Shown: one piece after another, positions 36,571 to 53,157 of the stretch
Position numbering within the stretch: position 1 is the first letter of the stretch
How the letters are laid out: every line of letters starts with the position of its first letter
Assembly (NCBI GenBank): GCA_027186245.1
Contig: CP114484.1
Span: 10,116,001 to 10,180,000, forward strand
DNA: 64,000 nt
Source: Coriaria nepalensis
Taxonomy: Eukaryota; Streptophyta; Magnoliopsida; Cucurbitales; Coriariaceae
Direction: 5' to 3'
The notes under the pieces: generated by a model
What the model saw: only the letters and a program-made list of their open reading frames with translations
Databases searched by the model: none
What the model was told of the DNA's origin: nothing
Made by a program: the position numbers and the translations under genes

Positions 36571-38298
36571 AAATTATCTAAATTGCCACCTTGAGCCCTT
36601 GCAATATCTCCCAAATCAAAGTTCATAAATTACTTGATGCAGGGGAAGAAAATATACAACACTAATCTGATTATCATCATGAGCCATGTGAGTGATATAC
36701 ATTCATCTTTAAAAGAACATGAAGCTAAGCTACAACTTAAGGTTAGCTTTTCATATGGTTCAAGCTAACAGTGGGACCACCTCTGTAAAGGATTTTACTT
36801 TGAGCTGATTGCCAGCACAATTGAGCTCACACAGAGGAAGTGAAAAGAGTAAATAACAGAATATGGAGGAAAAAAAACCTATGTATGAAATATAATCATT
36901 CTACATGAAAATGAATTATATGATCTTACCCAGAAAAAAGGGAAAAAAAAAAAAAGGAGAAGAACTCACTTATTTCATTTCATGCATTTTTGAAACCATT
37001 AACTATTCTGGTTATGCAGATGCTTCTAACTCTGATAAAACAGAGTATGTGCTGGGGATTGAGCGTAAGGAGAGAACCAGATGAGTTGAGAGTAAAAATA
37101 AATTGAAAAGAAAGAAAGAAGAGAAGCAGAGAAGGAAGGAAAATGGCGGGTTTCGGCTCGGATGGAAAAACGAACGAGAGGAAGTAGCCGGTAGGGTTTG
37201 TTTGCCATTTAACTAACTTTTGAGCGTTTATAACGAAGGCCCAATTTTACGTGGGCCACATAGCCCAGCATAAAGAGCCAGAAAACGGTTGGGCCCGGCC
37301 ACATCAAGAAACGTGGGCTGCTTAGCCCGGTGGGCAGCCCATTGATGTCTTATTAGCCTATCACGTGGGTTAATGTCTTATTAGCCCATTGATCACTCCT
37401 GAAAATCTTGGTTATCTATTGCACTGCAATAAAACCCCCAAAGATTAATTTATTATCGGAAAAAGCCCCCAAAAGGAAATAAAACATCAATACAGTCCAG
37501 TAAAAGAAAATTTAGTACAATTATAATTTTTCAAAATATTAAATTTCATAAAATAAATTAAATTTTAATATTTTACTTATTTTTATTTATTTTTATGTAA
37601 TATATATTTTAACTTCCCTAAGATTCTTATGTTTTTTTCTCTTAACAATATGGAATCAAGTAAAGTAAGGGAAAATAATTCGGGAATAAACTCTTCTCAA
37701 GTCGTGAATTGTACAAGTTCTTATGAGTTTACCATATATGGTAAAAATTATACTTAAAAATACAAATGTCAAAATAATTTAAATAATTTATTATTATTAT
37801 TTATTATTATTTATTACTAAATATGGTAAACTTGTAAGAACTTGCATAATACACAACCTAAGAGGAACTCAACTCATAAATTCGATATCGATAGAACTAC
37901 TCTTAAATTAACTTATAAACGAAGAAGAACTATAAATAAGTGTAAGAACTCAAAATAGATATGGATCCTCATCTTTAATACATGTGGACTTGATGTGAGT
38001 CCAAAGAAATATGTAAATTCTTTTATAATTTTATAAGTCAACTTAAAAAGAGGTCAACTTGAATGTAAAATCTTTGACATGCAAGTTATCCCTCGTGATA
38101 ATGATTTACAATTACACTAAACCGTTGAATCGAAAGACAACGATGACGAGTGAGACAAGTCTAATTGACTCCCTATAGCAATTAAAATCACGCAATATTG
38201 AACCATATATCATGCATGATATAATCAGCTTCTGGAGAAACCCATAAAAAAAAACAGAAAAAAAAAAAGGAAACAGTGAAATTACATATTGATCATCC
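36571..38298. other. Intergenic, promoter of the 34.8-kb gene and 3' flank of ABCG25
   Basis: A purine-rich region at about 37070-37190 (minus: CT-rich leader with a 60-codon frame starting at 37208) is probably a 5' UTR. A hairpin element occupies about 37681-37890. No further gene. Confidence 0.5.
37681..37890. repeat. Foldback (MITE-like) element with AT-rich centre
   Basis: The left arm has CAAGTTCTTATGAGTTTACC near 37713. The right arm reads, in reverse complement, CAAGTTCTTACAAGTTTACC, and both continue outward with weaker similarity for about 40 bases. The centre is an ATT-rich run (about 37787-37818). Confidence 0.65.
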
Positions 38299-41200
38299 TC
38301 AAACTTTGATCCTCTTCAGTGCAAGGTATGCTAATAATCTATACCCCACAAACATAGAAGCCAAGATCAGCACGCACATTCCCGGCCTAATCTGGCTCGC
38401 CGCGTTAACATCCTCTTCGATGAACTTACAGCTCGCCGATCGGTTGTAATCACTGCCATAATCATGATGTAATATTGGAGAAGAGCAGCCCAATAGAGAC
38501 GAAATCTTTTTCCCATCTCCATATTGGACACTTATAAGAAGCCTATAGCTATAGAACGTGGTTGAAACGTACTTGATCCAAGCCATGCAAGCTGGTACTT
38601 TATGCACGTAATACCCTCCTGTTAACACAAACGCTAGCATTGTCACGGTCACTAACGTAGAAGCCTGTTTAGCATCCATTATGATTGCACCTAAAGCAAG
38701 TCCGAGCCCTTGTGAAACAAGCACGTACCCTAATAGCACCAACAGTGTTAAGAGAAAAGCACCCAATTCCGGCCTCAATTCCGTCATCCAGTAAGCAATG
38801 GTTAGAAAAACCGTTGGAAGAACAAGCTCCATAGGCAAGTCTCCAACGATTCGAGCTATAAAGTATGAGGACAAATTGTACATTCCGGAAGCACGTTCTT
38901 TGACGAAGATGGCTTGTTCTTGAGGGAATGCGAAAGCGGAGTTAAAGGAAGGGAAGACGCCCCAGAATATGGACATGAAGAAGAGGAGGCCGAGCCGGTC
39001 TTGGATGTCTTGGAAGTTAGAATGCCACCACATTAAACCGGCAAGTACCGAGGCGGTTATGACCTGGAAGACACGGAGAGCGTTGAACGTCTCGTGTCTT
39101 CGTTCTTTGAGGTTTCTTTGGAGGAGTATTGTGAATTGGTTGAGCCAAGTGGAGAGGGTGATTCTAGGGTTAAAATAGTCTCTACGATCCGATGACGATG
39201 ATCTAGTACTTGAATGAGTTTCAATGAAATTGCTGATTTGTTGATTAGTTTGGTTAGCAGTAGCAGTAGTAATCTCCATGCAGGCTGCTTTTACAGATGG
39301 TGCTAATATGGTGTTGTAAGAGGAGACAAGGGTTTGCCTTATGTTGGGTTTGTCCTTTTCATTCGTATTATTATTTTCAAGATGACATACACCTGCATGG
39401 AAGAACAACAATTTCAACACCACCTAGCAACGTCTCTGTTCATTACATACATACATATATATATCTATACAAGCTGGAAAACTAAATTGCTTATAGTAAG
39501 TATGAAATTGAAAAGGCATGCATCGATCATATATACTCGAGTAGGTGGCACTTATAGTATAATTATCGATCATCATTGGACTCAATAAATTCTTATATGA
39601 GTATAAATTATATATTATTTCCATAATTTGATAAATAAAATCGTACCATGTACACGTATGATTTTATTTTTCATGCTCGTTTAATAAATTTTCATTTAAA
39701 TAGATCTATATTTGATTATATCACATTCCCCATTGATCTACGTCACTTATTCTTCACATGAAAAGTAAAGCGTGAAGCACCTAACACAAAAAGGAACAGT
39801 TGACGGAATAAAATAGAAGATGGGAATTGAATTGAATAAAATATAGGAGCAGTAGTACTACATGCACTAAGAAGATGGGAAATTAGACCACCATTACGTA
39901 AAACATCTTTTAAGAGTGATATTACTTTTCATTGTCTTAATCTTATGGTGATAACGTATTATCTCACCACAGCAAAACAAATAGAAGATGGCACACCAAA
40001 AGTTGCAAGAAAGATAGCTATCAAGATCTGACAATCGTTGGTGGTCAGGTGGGAGCCCACTAGCTAATTATAACCCAAAAAGTAACCTATTAGGGCACTA
40101 CTTTTATATGTCACTTACGCGTAGATTATGCACTACTGCTTATTGCTTTGGATTGGATGGACCGTATATTATACATTAATTTCACGTAATTTAATATTAA
40201 TCATATTAATATTAGATGTAATTAAAATAGATTAATCTAGTTAATGATACTTACCCTATAAATTCCACAAAAAGTAAGAGACGAGATAATTGAAAAGCCA
40301 AACCTAACACGTGTGCATATAAACAAGGTTAATAATGGTTTGAAGAAACAAAAGTAAGATCATAATGAAAAGAGATGAAGGAAGGAATTAGAAAACACTT
40401 TAAAGAAAGTTGAAGTACTGAAATGGATTTAAAGGGTCTAAATGGGATGTGTTTTTCCTAGGTCAAATGATGCTAAGTGTCAATACAAATGTAAGAATAG
40501 CAAGGCCTAGCTAGCATCTTGTTGTTAATATTCTCTTTATGCTCACTTGTGCAATTATTCCACTAAACTAGGAGACACACAGATCGCCATCTGCGTCTAA
40601 ACGTTAAAAGGAAAAATCTAGGGCTTCAATTAAAGTAAGGAATAAAATATCGTTTCTGTACATTCCACAGCATATATGATCTCCTCATATCAGTACCAGT
40701 ACTAGATCTGTTAGATCATCTTCTTTTCTGCTTTTCCCACGTTGTTTCTATTCATGCATGATCGATCTCTTTAAGCATGTTCTATTACCTAGCGTGATAA
40801 GTAGAGTTGTTGCCAATTATTATTCTCTTACTTACTTTGAAGACCTAATTTTTAGAGGGTCCGATTTCATCCAAACCGATGATCTACATCTTCCTTTGTA
40901 TACCGTGCTGATCTACCGAGGGAAGACAAATACCGTCGGTCTAGATGAAATCCGAACCCAATTTTAATTTTAAGAGGATAGATTGGTTGAACCTAATCAT
41001 TCTAAACTGTACCTGAGATCGCAAGTGATCAAGTCAACCCCTCAAATGTAGAAGGACCATAATCATTGAGGAGTTGACCATCATATAACTAGCTAAAGCT
41101 GGTGCATGCGATTTCGTTTTCAACATGTTTTGACTGAATTACTCCTATAAAAGCAGGAAAATCTAAAGGCGGTATATGTACTATGAAGAAAGAGGCGTGG

Positions 41201-44200
41201 AGCATACAAAGAGACAATGGAAAAGAGAAAAAATTATGAAAGTGATGGGTAATGCGCCACCATGTGAGTGCTGCCACTATATATATACATATATACATAT
41301 ATATACATATATACATATATATATAGTTAGAACACCAGTCATCATGATCAGTGCCGTCATCAACTTTCTTCACACCCTATTCCCATTAATCCACTTTAAT
41401 TAAAATAATCAAGAGTGTCCCAAGAATAAGTAAAAGGGGAAGCTAGTTTATTAATGAAATATAAGTAGGAAGACGATAAAATTTTAATAAAATATTATCT
41501 AATAATTATCTATATTAATTATTTAATTATTTATTATTCATAAATCACTTAATTAATATAAATAATTAAGACATCCGACTTTACCTAAATTTGTTGATCT
41601 ATCTATCATTATAGTTTATTAATTAATCACGGTTTATTCAATTAGTCAAAAAGCACTTCTCATGTGGCCAAAAAAAAAAAAAATTCTCTTCTCACAACAC
41701 TCACCAATGACTTAAATCATATGTTCTTCCACCTGGCATGAGTGCTACTCTAAGTCACTAAGTAGCTAGCTAGACATAGGCCTCTCGGTCATACATTATA
41801 TAATTATCAATATAAGACATAATTATTAATCTATTAGATAACAATATGATATTTGTGTCTTATTTTTCATGATGCAAGAAGTAAAATGTTACATCCAAGC
41901 AAGTCTACAACATTTGGATGTTTTTTTTAACTATGACGTTTCAAAAGCATATATGCAAACATTATTAGGTTATCTTCTATGATGTCACATCATATGCATA
42001 GGGTCATATATGTAATATGATCTTATGAGCACTTATCCTAATTTGATCAATATGATATCATGCATATGAATGAGGGGTCCATGGTCCAAACTCTATATGC
42101 CCTATTTATCTCTTATCACATTTCCCCCCCTAAATTGGGTATATATGCTTTGGCCGACATTTTATCCGTCCAATTATCCCACCAATGAAGAAGATGCGAC
42201 CCTTTTCCAACTCTTCACATCAGGATCAAAGAGTTCAAATGAACAAGGCTAAGGATTTGTATATGATTTAGAAAATATTGTAAGTGTAATTGATCGTTGA
42301 TCATATTCAAATTGTATGAACTGAAATTTAAATTACTAAACTTAAACATTAAAAGATTGTTACTAAAGTTAATATATATATACAGACTCAGGCTAGCTAG
42401 TTAGCTAGGTTTTCCACTAACATATATAATGTTAATTATTAACTATAAAAATCAAAGCTAGAATCCAAAATTACTTGACAAATTAGTAAGGAAGTAAGGA
42501 GATTAATTTACCTTATATATATATATATATATACTATTATAGGTATAGATTCTTTACGTGAGACAACCGCTAATCAAGATCAAAGTTCCAATCAAGGTTT
42601 AATATATACTCAGGTCTAACTCTTCTCAAATTTATTTGGAAATTACAAGCGATCTCTCTCAAATGTATTTAGTGTTAAAATGAACTTGAGATTTGTATCT
42701 ATACTAACCTTGATTGGAAAAAAGGACCTGAGGCTACATCCACTACATTAAGCACCGTCTACATGGATATTAGCTAGCTAAGATTTGATAATCAGAACGA
42801 CTACGTACTTCAAAACCCTTTTGTCTTATCGGCTAAACGATTGCGTTTTGGGCAAATTATGAGATTAATGCTGCACTAAAGAAAATGATATAGTAGTTTA
42901 GCAGAGAGGAGGTAAATGGCAGACCCATATTGACATTAATTATCGCAGGATGTTGGAATCTGCAGATCTGTCATGATTACATGAGATGCTCGTGTAGGGA
43001 ACATGGTGTGGTCAAGTAGCCATATATTTATTTGACTCAGTGATCATCAATACATACCTTTGACCACAAGCATACGTATTTATGTTCTTATACGACGTCG
43101 TATAATGAAAAGAGAAAAAAAAAGAATCTCTCTGATAAAATTAAAATAACCCAAAATAATAATAATATAAATAAACGATGATGGAATTCAGACGGGGAAA
43201 ATAATAATACTTAAAAAAAAGAGAAATGAAATGACGTATACGTACCGTTAGCGAGATCAAGCAAGAAATCGGCAGGATTCATGGGAAAGTTTGGTGAGAA
43301 TCCAACCGACTCGAAGTAGCTCATGGCTTCACTCCCTTTTCCAAAATACAAACATCTCCCTTCCGACAAGACTAGAACTGAGCTAAACATCTGGAACACC
43401 CTGCTCGACGGCTGGTGCATCGATGTCACCACCGTCTTTCCCTTCTCACGAGCCAACGACCCCAGAGTAGTTATTAGCCGGTGAGCCGCTGTCGAGTCAA
43501 GTCCCGACGTCGGCTCGTCCAGAATCAACAAGCTGGGATTAATCAACATCTCATGCGCTATACTCACTCTCTTCCTCTCCCCGCCCGAAACACCGCGTAT
43601 GAAGCTGTTGCCAATGATCGTGCTCTGGCATTTGACCAGTCCTAACTCGGACATCACCGACTCAGCGACCGTGATCTTCTCTTTCTTCGACAGCGTTTTG
43701 GGCAGACGGAGAAGCGCGCAGAAAACCAGCGTTTCGTGAACGGTGAGGTGGGGGTAAAGCACGTCGTCTTGCGTGACGAACCCGGTTCGTCTGAGTATGG
43801 ATTTGCTTATCTTCTTCCCGTTGGCGAGGATTGTTCCGGTGAGATTGTGGCCTAGCTGGAGCCGACCGGCCAGTGCATTGAGGAGCGTTGATTTTCCGCT
43901 TCCCGACGGGCCAAGGATGGCCAGGATCTCGCCCGGTAAAGCCATGCCGGTGACTCCGCTTAAGATGTTACGTTCTTGAAGAGTATTAGTAGAAGATGAG
44001 GATGATCTGTGGGTGGGGACATGGTTGAAAATGCGGTCAAGGGTTGTCCCAGCTCTGTGTTTACTACTACTGTCTGACTTCATTTTGTAGCAGATGTCCA
44101 TGAACTGCATGAAAACAAAATTCGATTTAGTCAAACAGTTTATAACATCATGAACCGATAGAATCAAAGTGTCTGAGTAAGTACGTTGAGTGTAATAGGA

Positions 44201-44313
44201 GGGGAAGGAGGTAGGTGACGCGGGTCTCGAGGAGGAGCTCTAAGTTGATCTGACGAGCCTGCTCCATTAGTAGTAGGAGGAGTCATGTCTCCAACAACAC
44301 CAGCTGCGGGCAT
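38299..44313 (-). CDS. ABCG25: ABC transporter G family member 25 (abscisic acid exporter)
   Basis: A half-size plasma-membrane ABC transporter that exports abscisic acid in Arabidopsis. Exons are 44313-44185 (43 codons), 44104-43246 and 39392-38299, giving 693 residues in frame. Arabidopsis ABCG25 is about 660. The nucleotide-binding domain has Walker A GPSGSGKS at 108-115, the Q-loop in FVTQDD, signature VSGGERKR, Walker [14 protein letters not shown] and the H-loop TSMHQPS. Segments typical of ABCG25 are [20 protein letters not shown] and [15 protein letters not shown], and exon 3 continues [14 protein letters not shown]. About six membrane helices follow, with [20 protein letters not shown] before a C-terminus ending [11 protein letters not shown]. 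Intron 2 is 3.85 kb long (39393-43245). All catalytic motifs are intact. Confidence 0.95.
40857..40963. repeat. Short foldback element in ABCG25 intron 2
   Basis: GGGTCCGATTTCATCCAAACCG at the left is matched by GGGTTCGGATTTCATCTAGACCG in reverse complement at the right, and the inner halves also pair in part. Total about 107 bases. Confidence 0.6.
41277..41326. repeat. TA/TACA microsatellite in ABCG25 intron 2
   Basis: Alternating TATATA and CATATA units over about 50 bases. Confidence 0.9.
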
Positions 44314-44533
44314 TATATATATATGTGTGTATTTTCTTTTGTTTGTTTGTTTGTTTTGTTTGTATGTTTTCTCTTTGCAGGGGGGAGAAAGAAAGGGAAG
44401 TGATGATGAAGATGGGTAGAGATGGAGATGGGGGAGTGAGAAGGGGAGAAGTTAGAAGGGATGGACGAGGGGGTGAAAGAATAGAGAGGGCTATTTATGT
44501 GGGGGAAAGGGGAGATGATACTTCTCAGTGGAT

Positions 44534-44541
44534 GCCACGTC
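44534..44541 (-). promoter_or_regulatory. ABRE-like element upstream of ABCG25
   Basis: On the minus strand this reads GACGTGGC, containing the ACGTGGC core bound by ABF/AREB bZIP factors. It lies about 220 bases upstream of the ABCG25 start codon. ABCG25 is known to be ABA-inducible in Arabidopsis; that this site acts here is inference. Confidence 0.45.
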
Positions 44542-44634
44542 AAACTGAAATGCCAACAGCTATGTTCTTCGTGGCAGTTCCATAGCACTTGGACACCCCT
44601 TCTCTCTCTCTCTTTACTACTGCTCTAGCTTTCT

Positions 44635-44635
44635 T

Positions 44636-44680
<45 letters not shown>
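44635..44680. repeat. (GA)n microsatellite
   Basis: About 45 bases of GA dinucleotides with one interruption, upstream of ABCG25. Confidence 0.95.
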
Positions 44681-47600
44681 TAAAGTTTCTGAATGAGATA
44701 GTTGGACAGCAATGAAAAGGGTTGTGTTGTGATGTGAAGAGATATAATAGAAGCTTAGATGTTAAGATAATCTTGTAAAATTCTCATTTTATTTTCCTAA
44801 TAAATGAAATTCATGTAGATTTTGGATTGACTTGTGCACTATTATCAGTAATGCAGTAGTAAAGAGGATTAGATTGACTCGTGCATGACATGGTTTATGG
44901 CCGCTAGTCTTCAGGATCCATTTTTCAGAACAAATGAAATCGGTCTCATGCAGTAGGTCGGGTTGTGTAGGGTTTGGGAACCAGAGATTAAGGGGTAGAT
45001 ATATTATCACTCAACCCTACAGGATATGTATGGTCTGCTAGTTTTCAGGACCTATTTTATTAGGTTCGATCAAAATGAGGGGTCAAATGCTAATTTTGAT
45101 AATTTAAAGATTCATTCAACTTTCTTTTTATGATCAGCTGCAAATCAGGTCTATATGCAATGACTGACTGTATTCGCATTTATGAACCCCCCCCTCCACT
45201 GATATGTTTTCTTTCTTAAACGAGGCTTTGTCAAATTCAGAGAACACACAAAAATTTTCACATCTCTCTACCAACATCTTATCTTATCATCCATTACCAA
45301 CTTTGACATCTTATCCGTCGACAAAAACCGCTTTACAGCTTACTTGGTAACAAAAATATAAAAGACAAAAAATTGTATTAAGTCATGTTTCTCGAATGAA
45401 TTATATTTATACTAAATCGAATTTATCTCGATCGGTACATAATAATTTCTTCAATATACTTTATCATATACAATTGAACGACGTAGTTGAGAGGAACAAA
45501 ACACAATTCAAGACTGGTTCTCTCTAATCACAATTAATATTTTAAAAAAAGATAAATAAAATAATATTAATAAAATTTGTTAAGGAGGTAAAATTATATA
45601 TAATAAAGATATAATTTATTATCTAAATTAAATATCATTATAATTATAAATATTATTTTTAAATAATAAATTATATAAAATATAAAAATATATTTGTGGT
45701 TATAACAAATTTTAATATATTATTTTATAAGAATATATTTTTGGCACCTTTTAGTTAGTGTCGTTACGTTTCATCATTCATAGGGATTAGGGGGTATGAC
45801 CGACAGAGATAGTGGGTCGTCTCCTAAACTTGTCTAATTATTTTTGCCTCAATATGGTCGTGGGCCCCGCCATTGGGCTGACACGCGTCGGAATACATTG
45901 ATGAACGATGCACGTGAAGCCCACTCATTGACACCCCAGTAACCTGTTTTTGTTCACTCTCCCTCTAATTTTCTACACTCGCAGCGGGAGGAGCGTGAGG
46001 GTGGTCTCTCATCGGAGACAAAACGGGCCCATTACGGCCTTTGGGGAAAAGCAAGGTCTAGCTGACTGGCAATTGGGCCTCATGAAAAAAAGTGGGCTCA
46101 GGATCCGCCTGTCCTTTCTCATGCATGCTCCATATTTACCTAAAATCTATGGGTACGTGTATATTGTAACTAAAGGCTACAGGACATAACGTGTTACGAA
46201 AAAGATTTTACCATTCACTATTTATAGCACACGAGTTCATCAGTGATATGACCCCAAAATTTGTTATACTAACATCTTTACATCTTTTTCCTCGTAATAT
46301 TTTCATCAACCCACAGATAAATAGCTGATATTAGATACCGATTGGAATGTACTGAAAAGGAAAAATGTCGTTGTTGAAACATACAAATAGGTCAAAAGAA
46401 AAGTGAGTACATAAGAGATGATCGAATCTTATAATAGTGTTACGGCTGAGCGAAACTAGCCCTCCGACCAAAACTATTTTGAAACCTCTCATTTCGATTG
46501 AGGGTTTTCCTTAAAAAATCATATTTCGATCCGGGTTCCAATCGAAATCTATACCACCCCATTTAGGAGTGTATATTTCGGTCAAGTCAGGGTCTTGAAT
46601 GAAGTACTTGAATTAGATTTTTTTTTTTTAATGTATTTTTAATTTTTAATATTGAACATGATTCATGATAACATGTTGCTAATGATATTATCATGATTCG
46701 GGCTAGTATGTTGCTAACGACCATGTACTTAAGTAGATCTAAATCATAAATATATATATATATATATATATACTGTATATAAAAACTATATGCTAGCAAG
46801 CATACGGTACTACTATATACTATAAATTTTATTCTTTTGGTCAAGGAATTAACTAGAAAGTTAAGTCACTAACAACTTTCGTTTTCATATTTATATGATC
46901 AAGTAACGAACTCATATGTGTATGTATATATATACATATATATTAGTTTACTTAGTGTAGTGATCTATAACTATGTAAATAGATTATATGTATCCTAAAT
47001 AAGTGAAATGTTTCGTAAAGGATATGATGTTTTAGAACCTAAATCTGTATTGCTACAACTAATTAAGCATTAATTGACAATAACATTCTCTTAATATCGT
47101 TTCTTCTAATTATTTTAATGTTGATTATATATAAGTACATAGATAATTAACTATGAGAAATGATGGTCGGGGCGGTGGCCAAAAACTCACTTGCTCATGC
47201 CAAAAATATATGAGATATGAACACGTGTATGGGCCACGCTTGATGATATAAAAGGCCGGGTCCAAAAACGTAGCCGTTTTTTATTTGAAAAAAAAAAACA
47301 GAATTGGACGGACTCATCTCGACCAATGGGCTTAGCTCTTTAGCACACCTTACCCAATTGTGCCGCAAATGCAAGGGTAACGTTCATAAAACAAGGAAAA
47401 CTTATCAAAAGTAACATTAAGAATTTTTTCGCAGTGAAGTAATGAGTTAAGATAGTAAATGAGATTTAGGTTTCATCATGGGGGGAAAAGGAAAGCCGAA
47501 ATAAGTAAGAAAAAATGTTTGTATAATTATTAAATAAATGGAGGATTTACCTGCAAATAAAAAAAAATAAAGAAATACATGTTTAGTCTAATGTTTAGAG

Positions 47601-47880
47601 ATGTTTGGGATCTAGCTGTAAATGAAGTGGAAACTTATATCAAGCTATTGAGAACTTGAGATCATGCTAAGCATTACCATTTCAGATATTGTGAAAATAA
47701 AGAGTAAGGGGACTAATTTGTAATATTTTGAAATTTGAAGGTGCCTATTTATTTTTAAACCAATGAAAATTTGCATTTGGAAATTGACCAACAAAAAAAG
47801 TCAAGAAAGTGAGAGAAAGAAAGAAGCATATAGAAAAACATAATAAAAATAAAATGAGTCTTTTTTTTTTTTTTGCCTTC

Positions 47881-47883
<3 letters not shown>

Positions 47884-47920
<37 letters not shown>
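47884..47920. repeat. (GA)n microsatellite in the CDPK leader region
   Basis: Pure GA run ending 88 bases before the kinase start codon, typical of plant 5' leaders. Confidence 0.95.
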
Positions 47921-47923
<3 letters not shown>

Positions 47924-48008
47924 TGATCTTTTTATAATCTCATTTTCATTTCGAATCAAAATATTGAAAAGGATCAGAGTCAAATTTGGAACCAAAAAAA
48001 GAAGTAAA

Positions 48009-50921
<2,913 letters not shown>

Positions 50922-51291
50922 GAAGATGCTCTTAACCCCATTTCTTCATTTTTTTAATCTCTTTTTAAAATTTATTCTACTTTTTGTTTTGTATTGAATA
51001 GTTAGTTGTCATGCAATATTATTATTATAATTATTATTTTTACTCAAAAAAATATACTTAATTAATTAGGGATTTTGCTGAACAATCCCATGAGAATTCC
51101 TACTACTAACAAAAGTCCTTGTGGTTGAAGTGAAATCAATAATTACCAAAAAGAAATCGGTATTTTTGTCAGGTGAAGATGAAGAAAGGGGCAAATTGGT
51201 AATTGAGATGGAAATGGATAGGATTATGGTCTTGAATCTGCTTAGACTTGAATTAGAGAGCGTGGGAATTGGAACGGGGCGAGGCTCGACA
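50922..51291. other. Intergenic between the CDPK and RPL21
   Basis: About 370 bases holding the kinase 3' end and the bL21c promoter and leader. Both genes are on the plus strand. Confidence 0.6.
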
Positions 51292-52708
51292 ATGGCGTCT
51301 TCTTCTCTTTCCCTATGTTCTTCCCTCACAGCTTCTTGCACTATCTCCCTTCGTCAAAATCAAACACGCGTCTCGCGACTTCTCTTCTCCAACTTCATCC
51401 CTAATTCCACCAATCTCAGCTCCCCCTCTTTATCTTCCCAGAGGATCTCCTCCTCACCTTCTTCCGCCTCTGCGCGTCCGCCATTGCCGCCTCTTTCGAA
51501 ATCCTCCGAGTCTGAGTCAGCTGTAATTGAGGCCGAGCCTGACTCCATTTCGTTGGAGCCTGCAGCTTCTCAAACCCTCGAAGTCCCTCCCGAACAAGGG
51601 CCTAAACGCGAGGAGATATTCGCCGTGGTCATGGTGGGTATGCGATTCAGCTTTTTCTACTATATACTGATTTCCAGATGACTATTCCTTAATCCATAAT
51701 ACTAATTGTAAACTTATCTTGATAATTGCATCTCATTGCTATTCGTCCTTTCTGGTCTTTTTTTGTTTAGATTGGATCCAGGCAATACATTGTTTTTCCA
51801 GGGCGTTTTATATACACACAGAGGCTTAAAGGGGCTAGTGTTAACGATAAGGTGTAAGCTCCTGTTTTTTCTTCTACTTCATTGTTTGCTTATTTGCCTG
51901 TATCTTATCATGTGTTTTCTAATAGCTAGACGTATGAGCGTGCGTCTGCTAATAGCTAGGAATATAATAGGAAGAAGATTAGTAGTTTAAAGGGTAAAAT
52001 GGCTACGATTAAAGAAGATGATGAAAACTTGTGTAAGTTGTTCTAGTCAGATGTAACGAAGATACAACTAAATTCAACTCAAATTTGGTTAGACAAGTAC
52101 AAGTTCTCAAATTTATTCTATTGTCGGGGGGATTGATTCCCGTACAAGATTGGTTTTGTTCTTGGTGATGGCCTTTTATCAGTTTTGCATCTAAAAATAA
52201 CCGGGTTAAATATGTTCTTGTGCAGATTATTCTGAAAAAGGTGTTACTTGTGGGAACAAAAACAACTACTTATATCGGAAAACCAGTGGTGACAAATGCT
52301 ACTGTACATGCCGTAGTTGAAGAGCAGGTACATTCTCCACAACTTTCTCTGAGATAGAGAGAGTGAAAAGTTTTATGAACTTAATTGTTTATCCTTGTTC
52401 TTCTTTTCCCCTTGCTACTTCCTTCTCCATAATATCGCTAATCGTTTATGCAGGGGTTAAATGACAAAGTAATTGTATTCAAGTACAAGAAGAAGAAAAA
52501 CTACAGGAGGAATATCGGTCATCGCCAGGTAAAAGTTCATTACTACGCTTTCTCTTTTAGTTATTGTTTCTGTTTTTTTCTATACTTACTCGTCTTTGTG
52601 ATGGCCCTTGATTTGGTTTACCTTGTAAATTTGCAGCCAAATTCGAGGATAAGAATAACAGCCATCACAGGATATCAAGATTACCCGGCTGTTACACTTG
52701 ACTCTTAG
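51292..52708 (+). CDS. RPL21: Chloroplast 50S ribosomal protein bL21c
   Basis: A nuclear-encoded protein of the plastid large ribosomal subunit. Exons are 51292-51633, 51771-51851, 52226-52327, 52454-52528 and 52637-52708, all phase 0 with GT-AG borders, giving 223 residues. The first 80 or so residues are Ser-rich and basic (MASSSLSLCSS start), as in a chloroplast transit peptide, followed by an acidic linker. The ribosomal core begins EEIFAVVMIGSRQYIVFPGR. It goes on with KKVLLVGTKTTTYIGKPVV, VFKYKKKKNYRRNIGHRQ and RIRITAITGYQDYP, the bL21 signature. The start at 51292 was chosen because it begins a typical transit peptide. The in-frame upstream region reads as leader. Confidence 0.94.
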
Positions 52709-53157
52709 GATCACATACTGTCAGAAGGTTCTTCCAAGTGCATCTCATTGTTTGTATGTATCATTCACTTTTATTCTGTGTCTTTTAGTTGAGAATTCTG
52801 CACTTGAGAAGATATGATAAGCATCATCAACATTTTGAATTCACATTTCTGATACAACTGATGCTTGGTTTATTTGACAGTTTATAAGTTTTCAATTTCC
52901 ATTCAATCGGGTAGTCAAATTAATTTGCATTCAAGATGAAGTAGAAGTATAAGAATCGTATAAAGAAGCCAAATACATACGAATGTAAGAGAGTCACATA
53001 TTCATCAAACTCAATTGAAGTAAAGTTGAAGATACAGAAAAGGGCGCCACAAGAGTCCCAGACAAATAAAGGAGTGACAGAAAAAGAAACTAGAAGAAGT
53101 ACCAAGTAGAAGAACATCCTCCCTAAGAACCCTGTATAGAATGAATTGGTATGTTGT
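52709..53157. other. Intergenic
   Basis: 3' flanks of RPL21 and of the cytochrome b561 remnant. Nothing else seen. Confidence 0.5.

Larger units (their letters stand above)
44314..48008. other. Divergent intergenic region between ABCG25 and the CDPK
   Basis: About 3.7 kb with no gene found. It holds an ABRE-like site (44534-44541), a GA microsatellite (44635-44680), an AT microsatellite near 46748-46772 and a GA microsatellite just before the kinase gene (47884-47920). Between about 45380 and 45740 the DNA is very AT-rich and featureless. Confidence 0.5.

Noticed and set aside
37026..37208. 60-codon minus-strand frame upstream of the 34.8-kb gene
   Set aside because: Low-complexity CT-rich leader; likely 5' UTR rather than a gene.
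41277..41326. Strong palindromic signal in ABCG25 intron 2
   Set aside because: It is only a TA/TACA microsatellite, self-complementary by composition.
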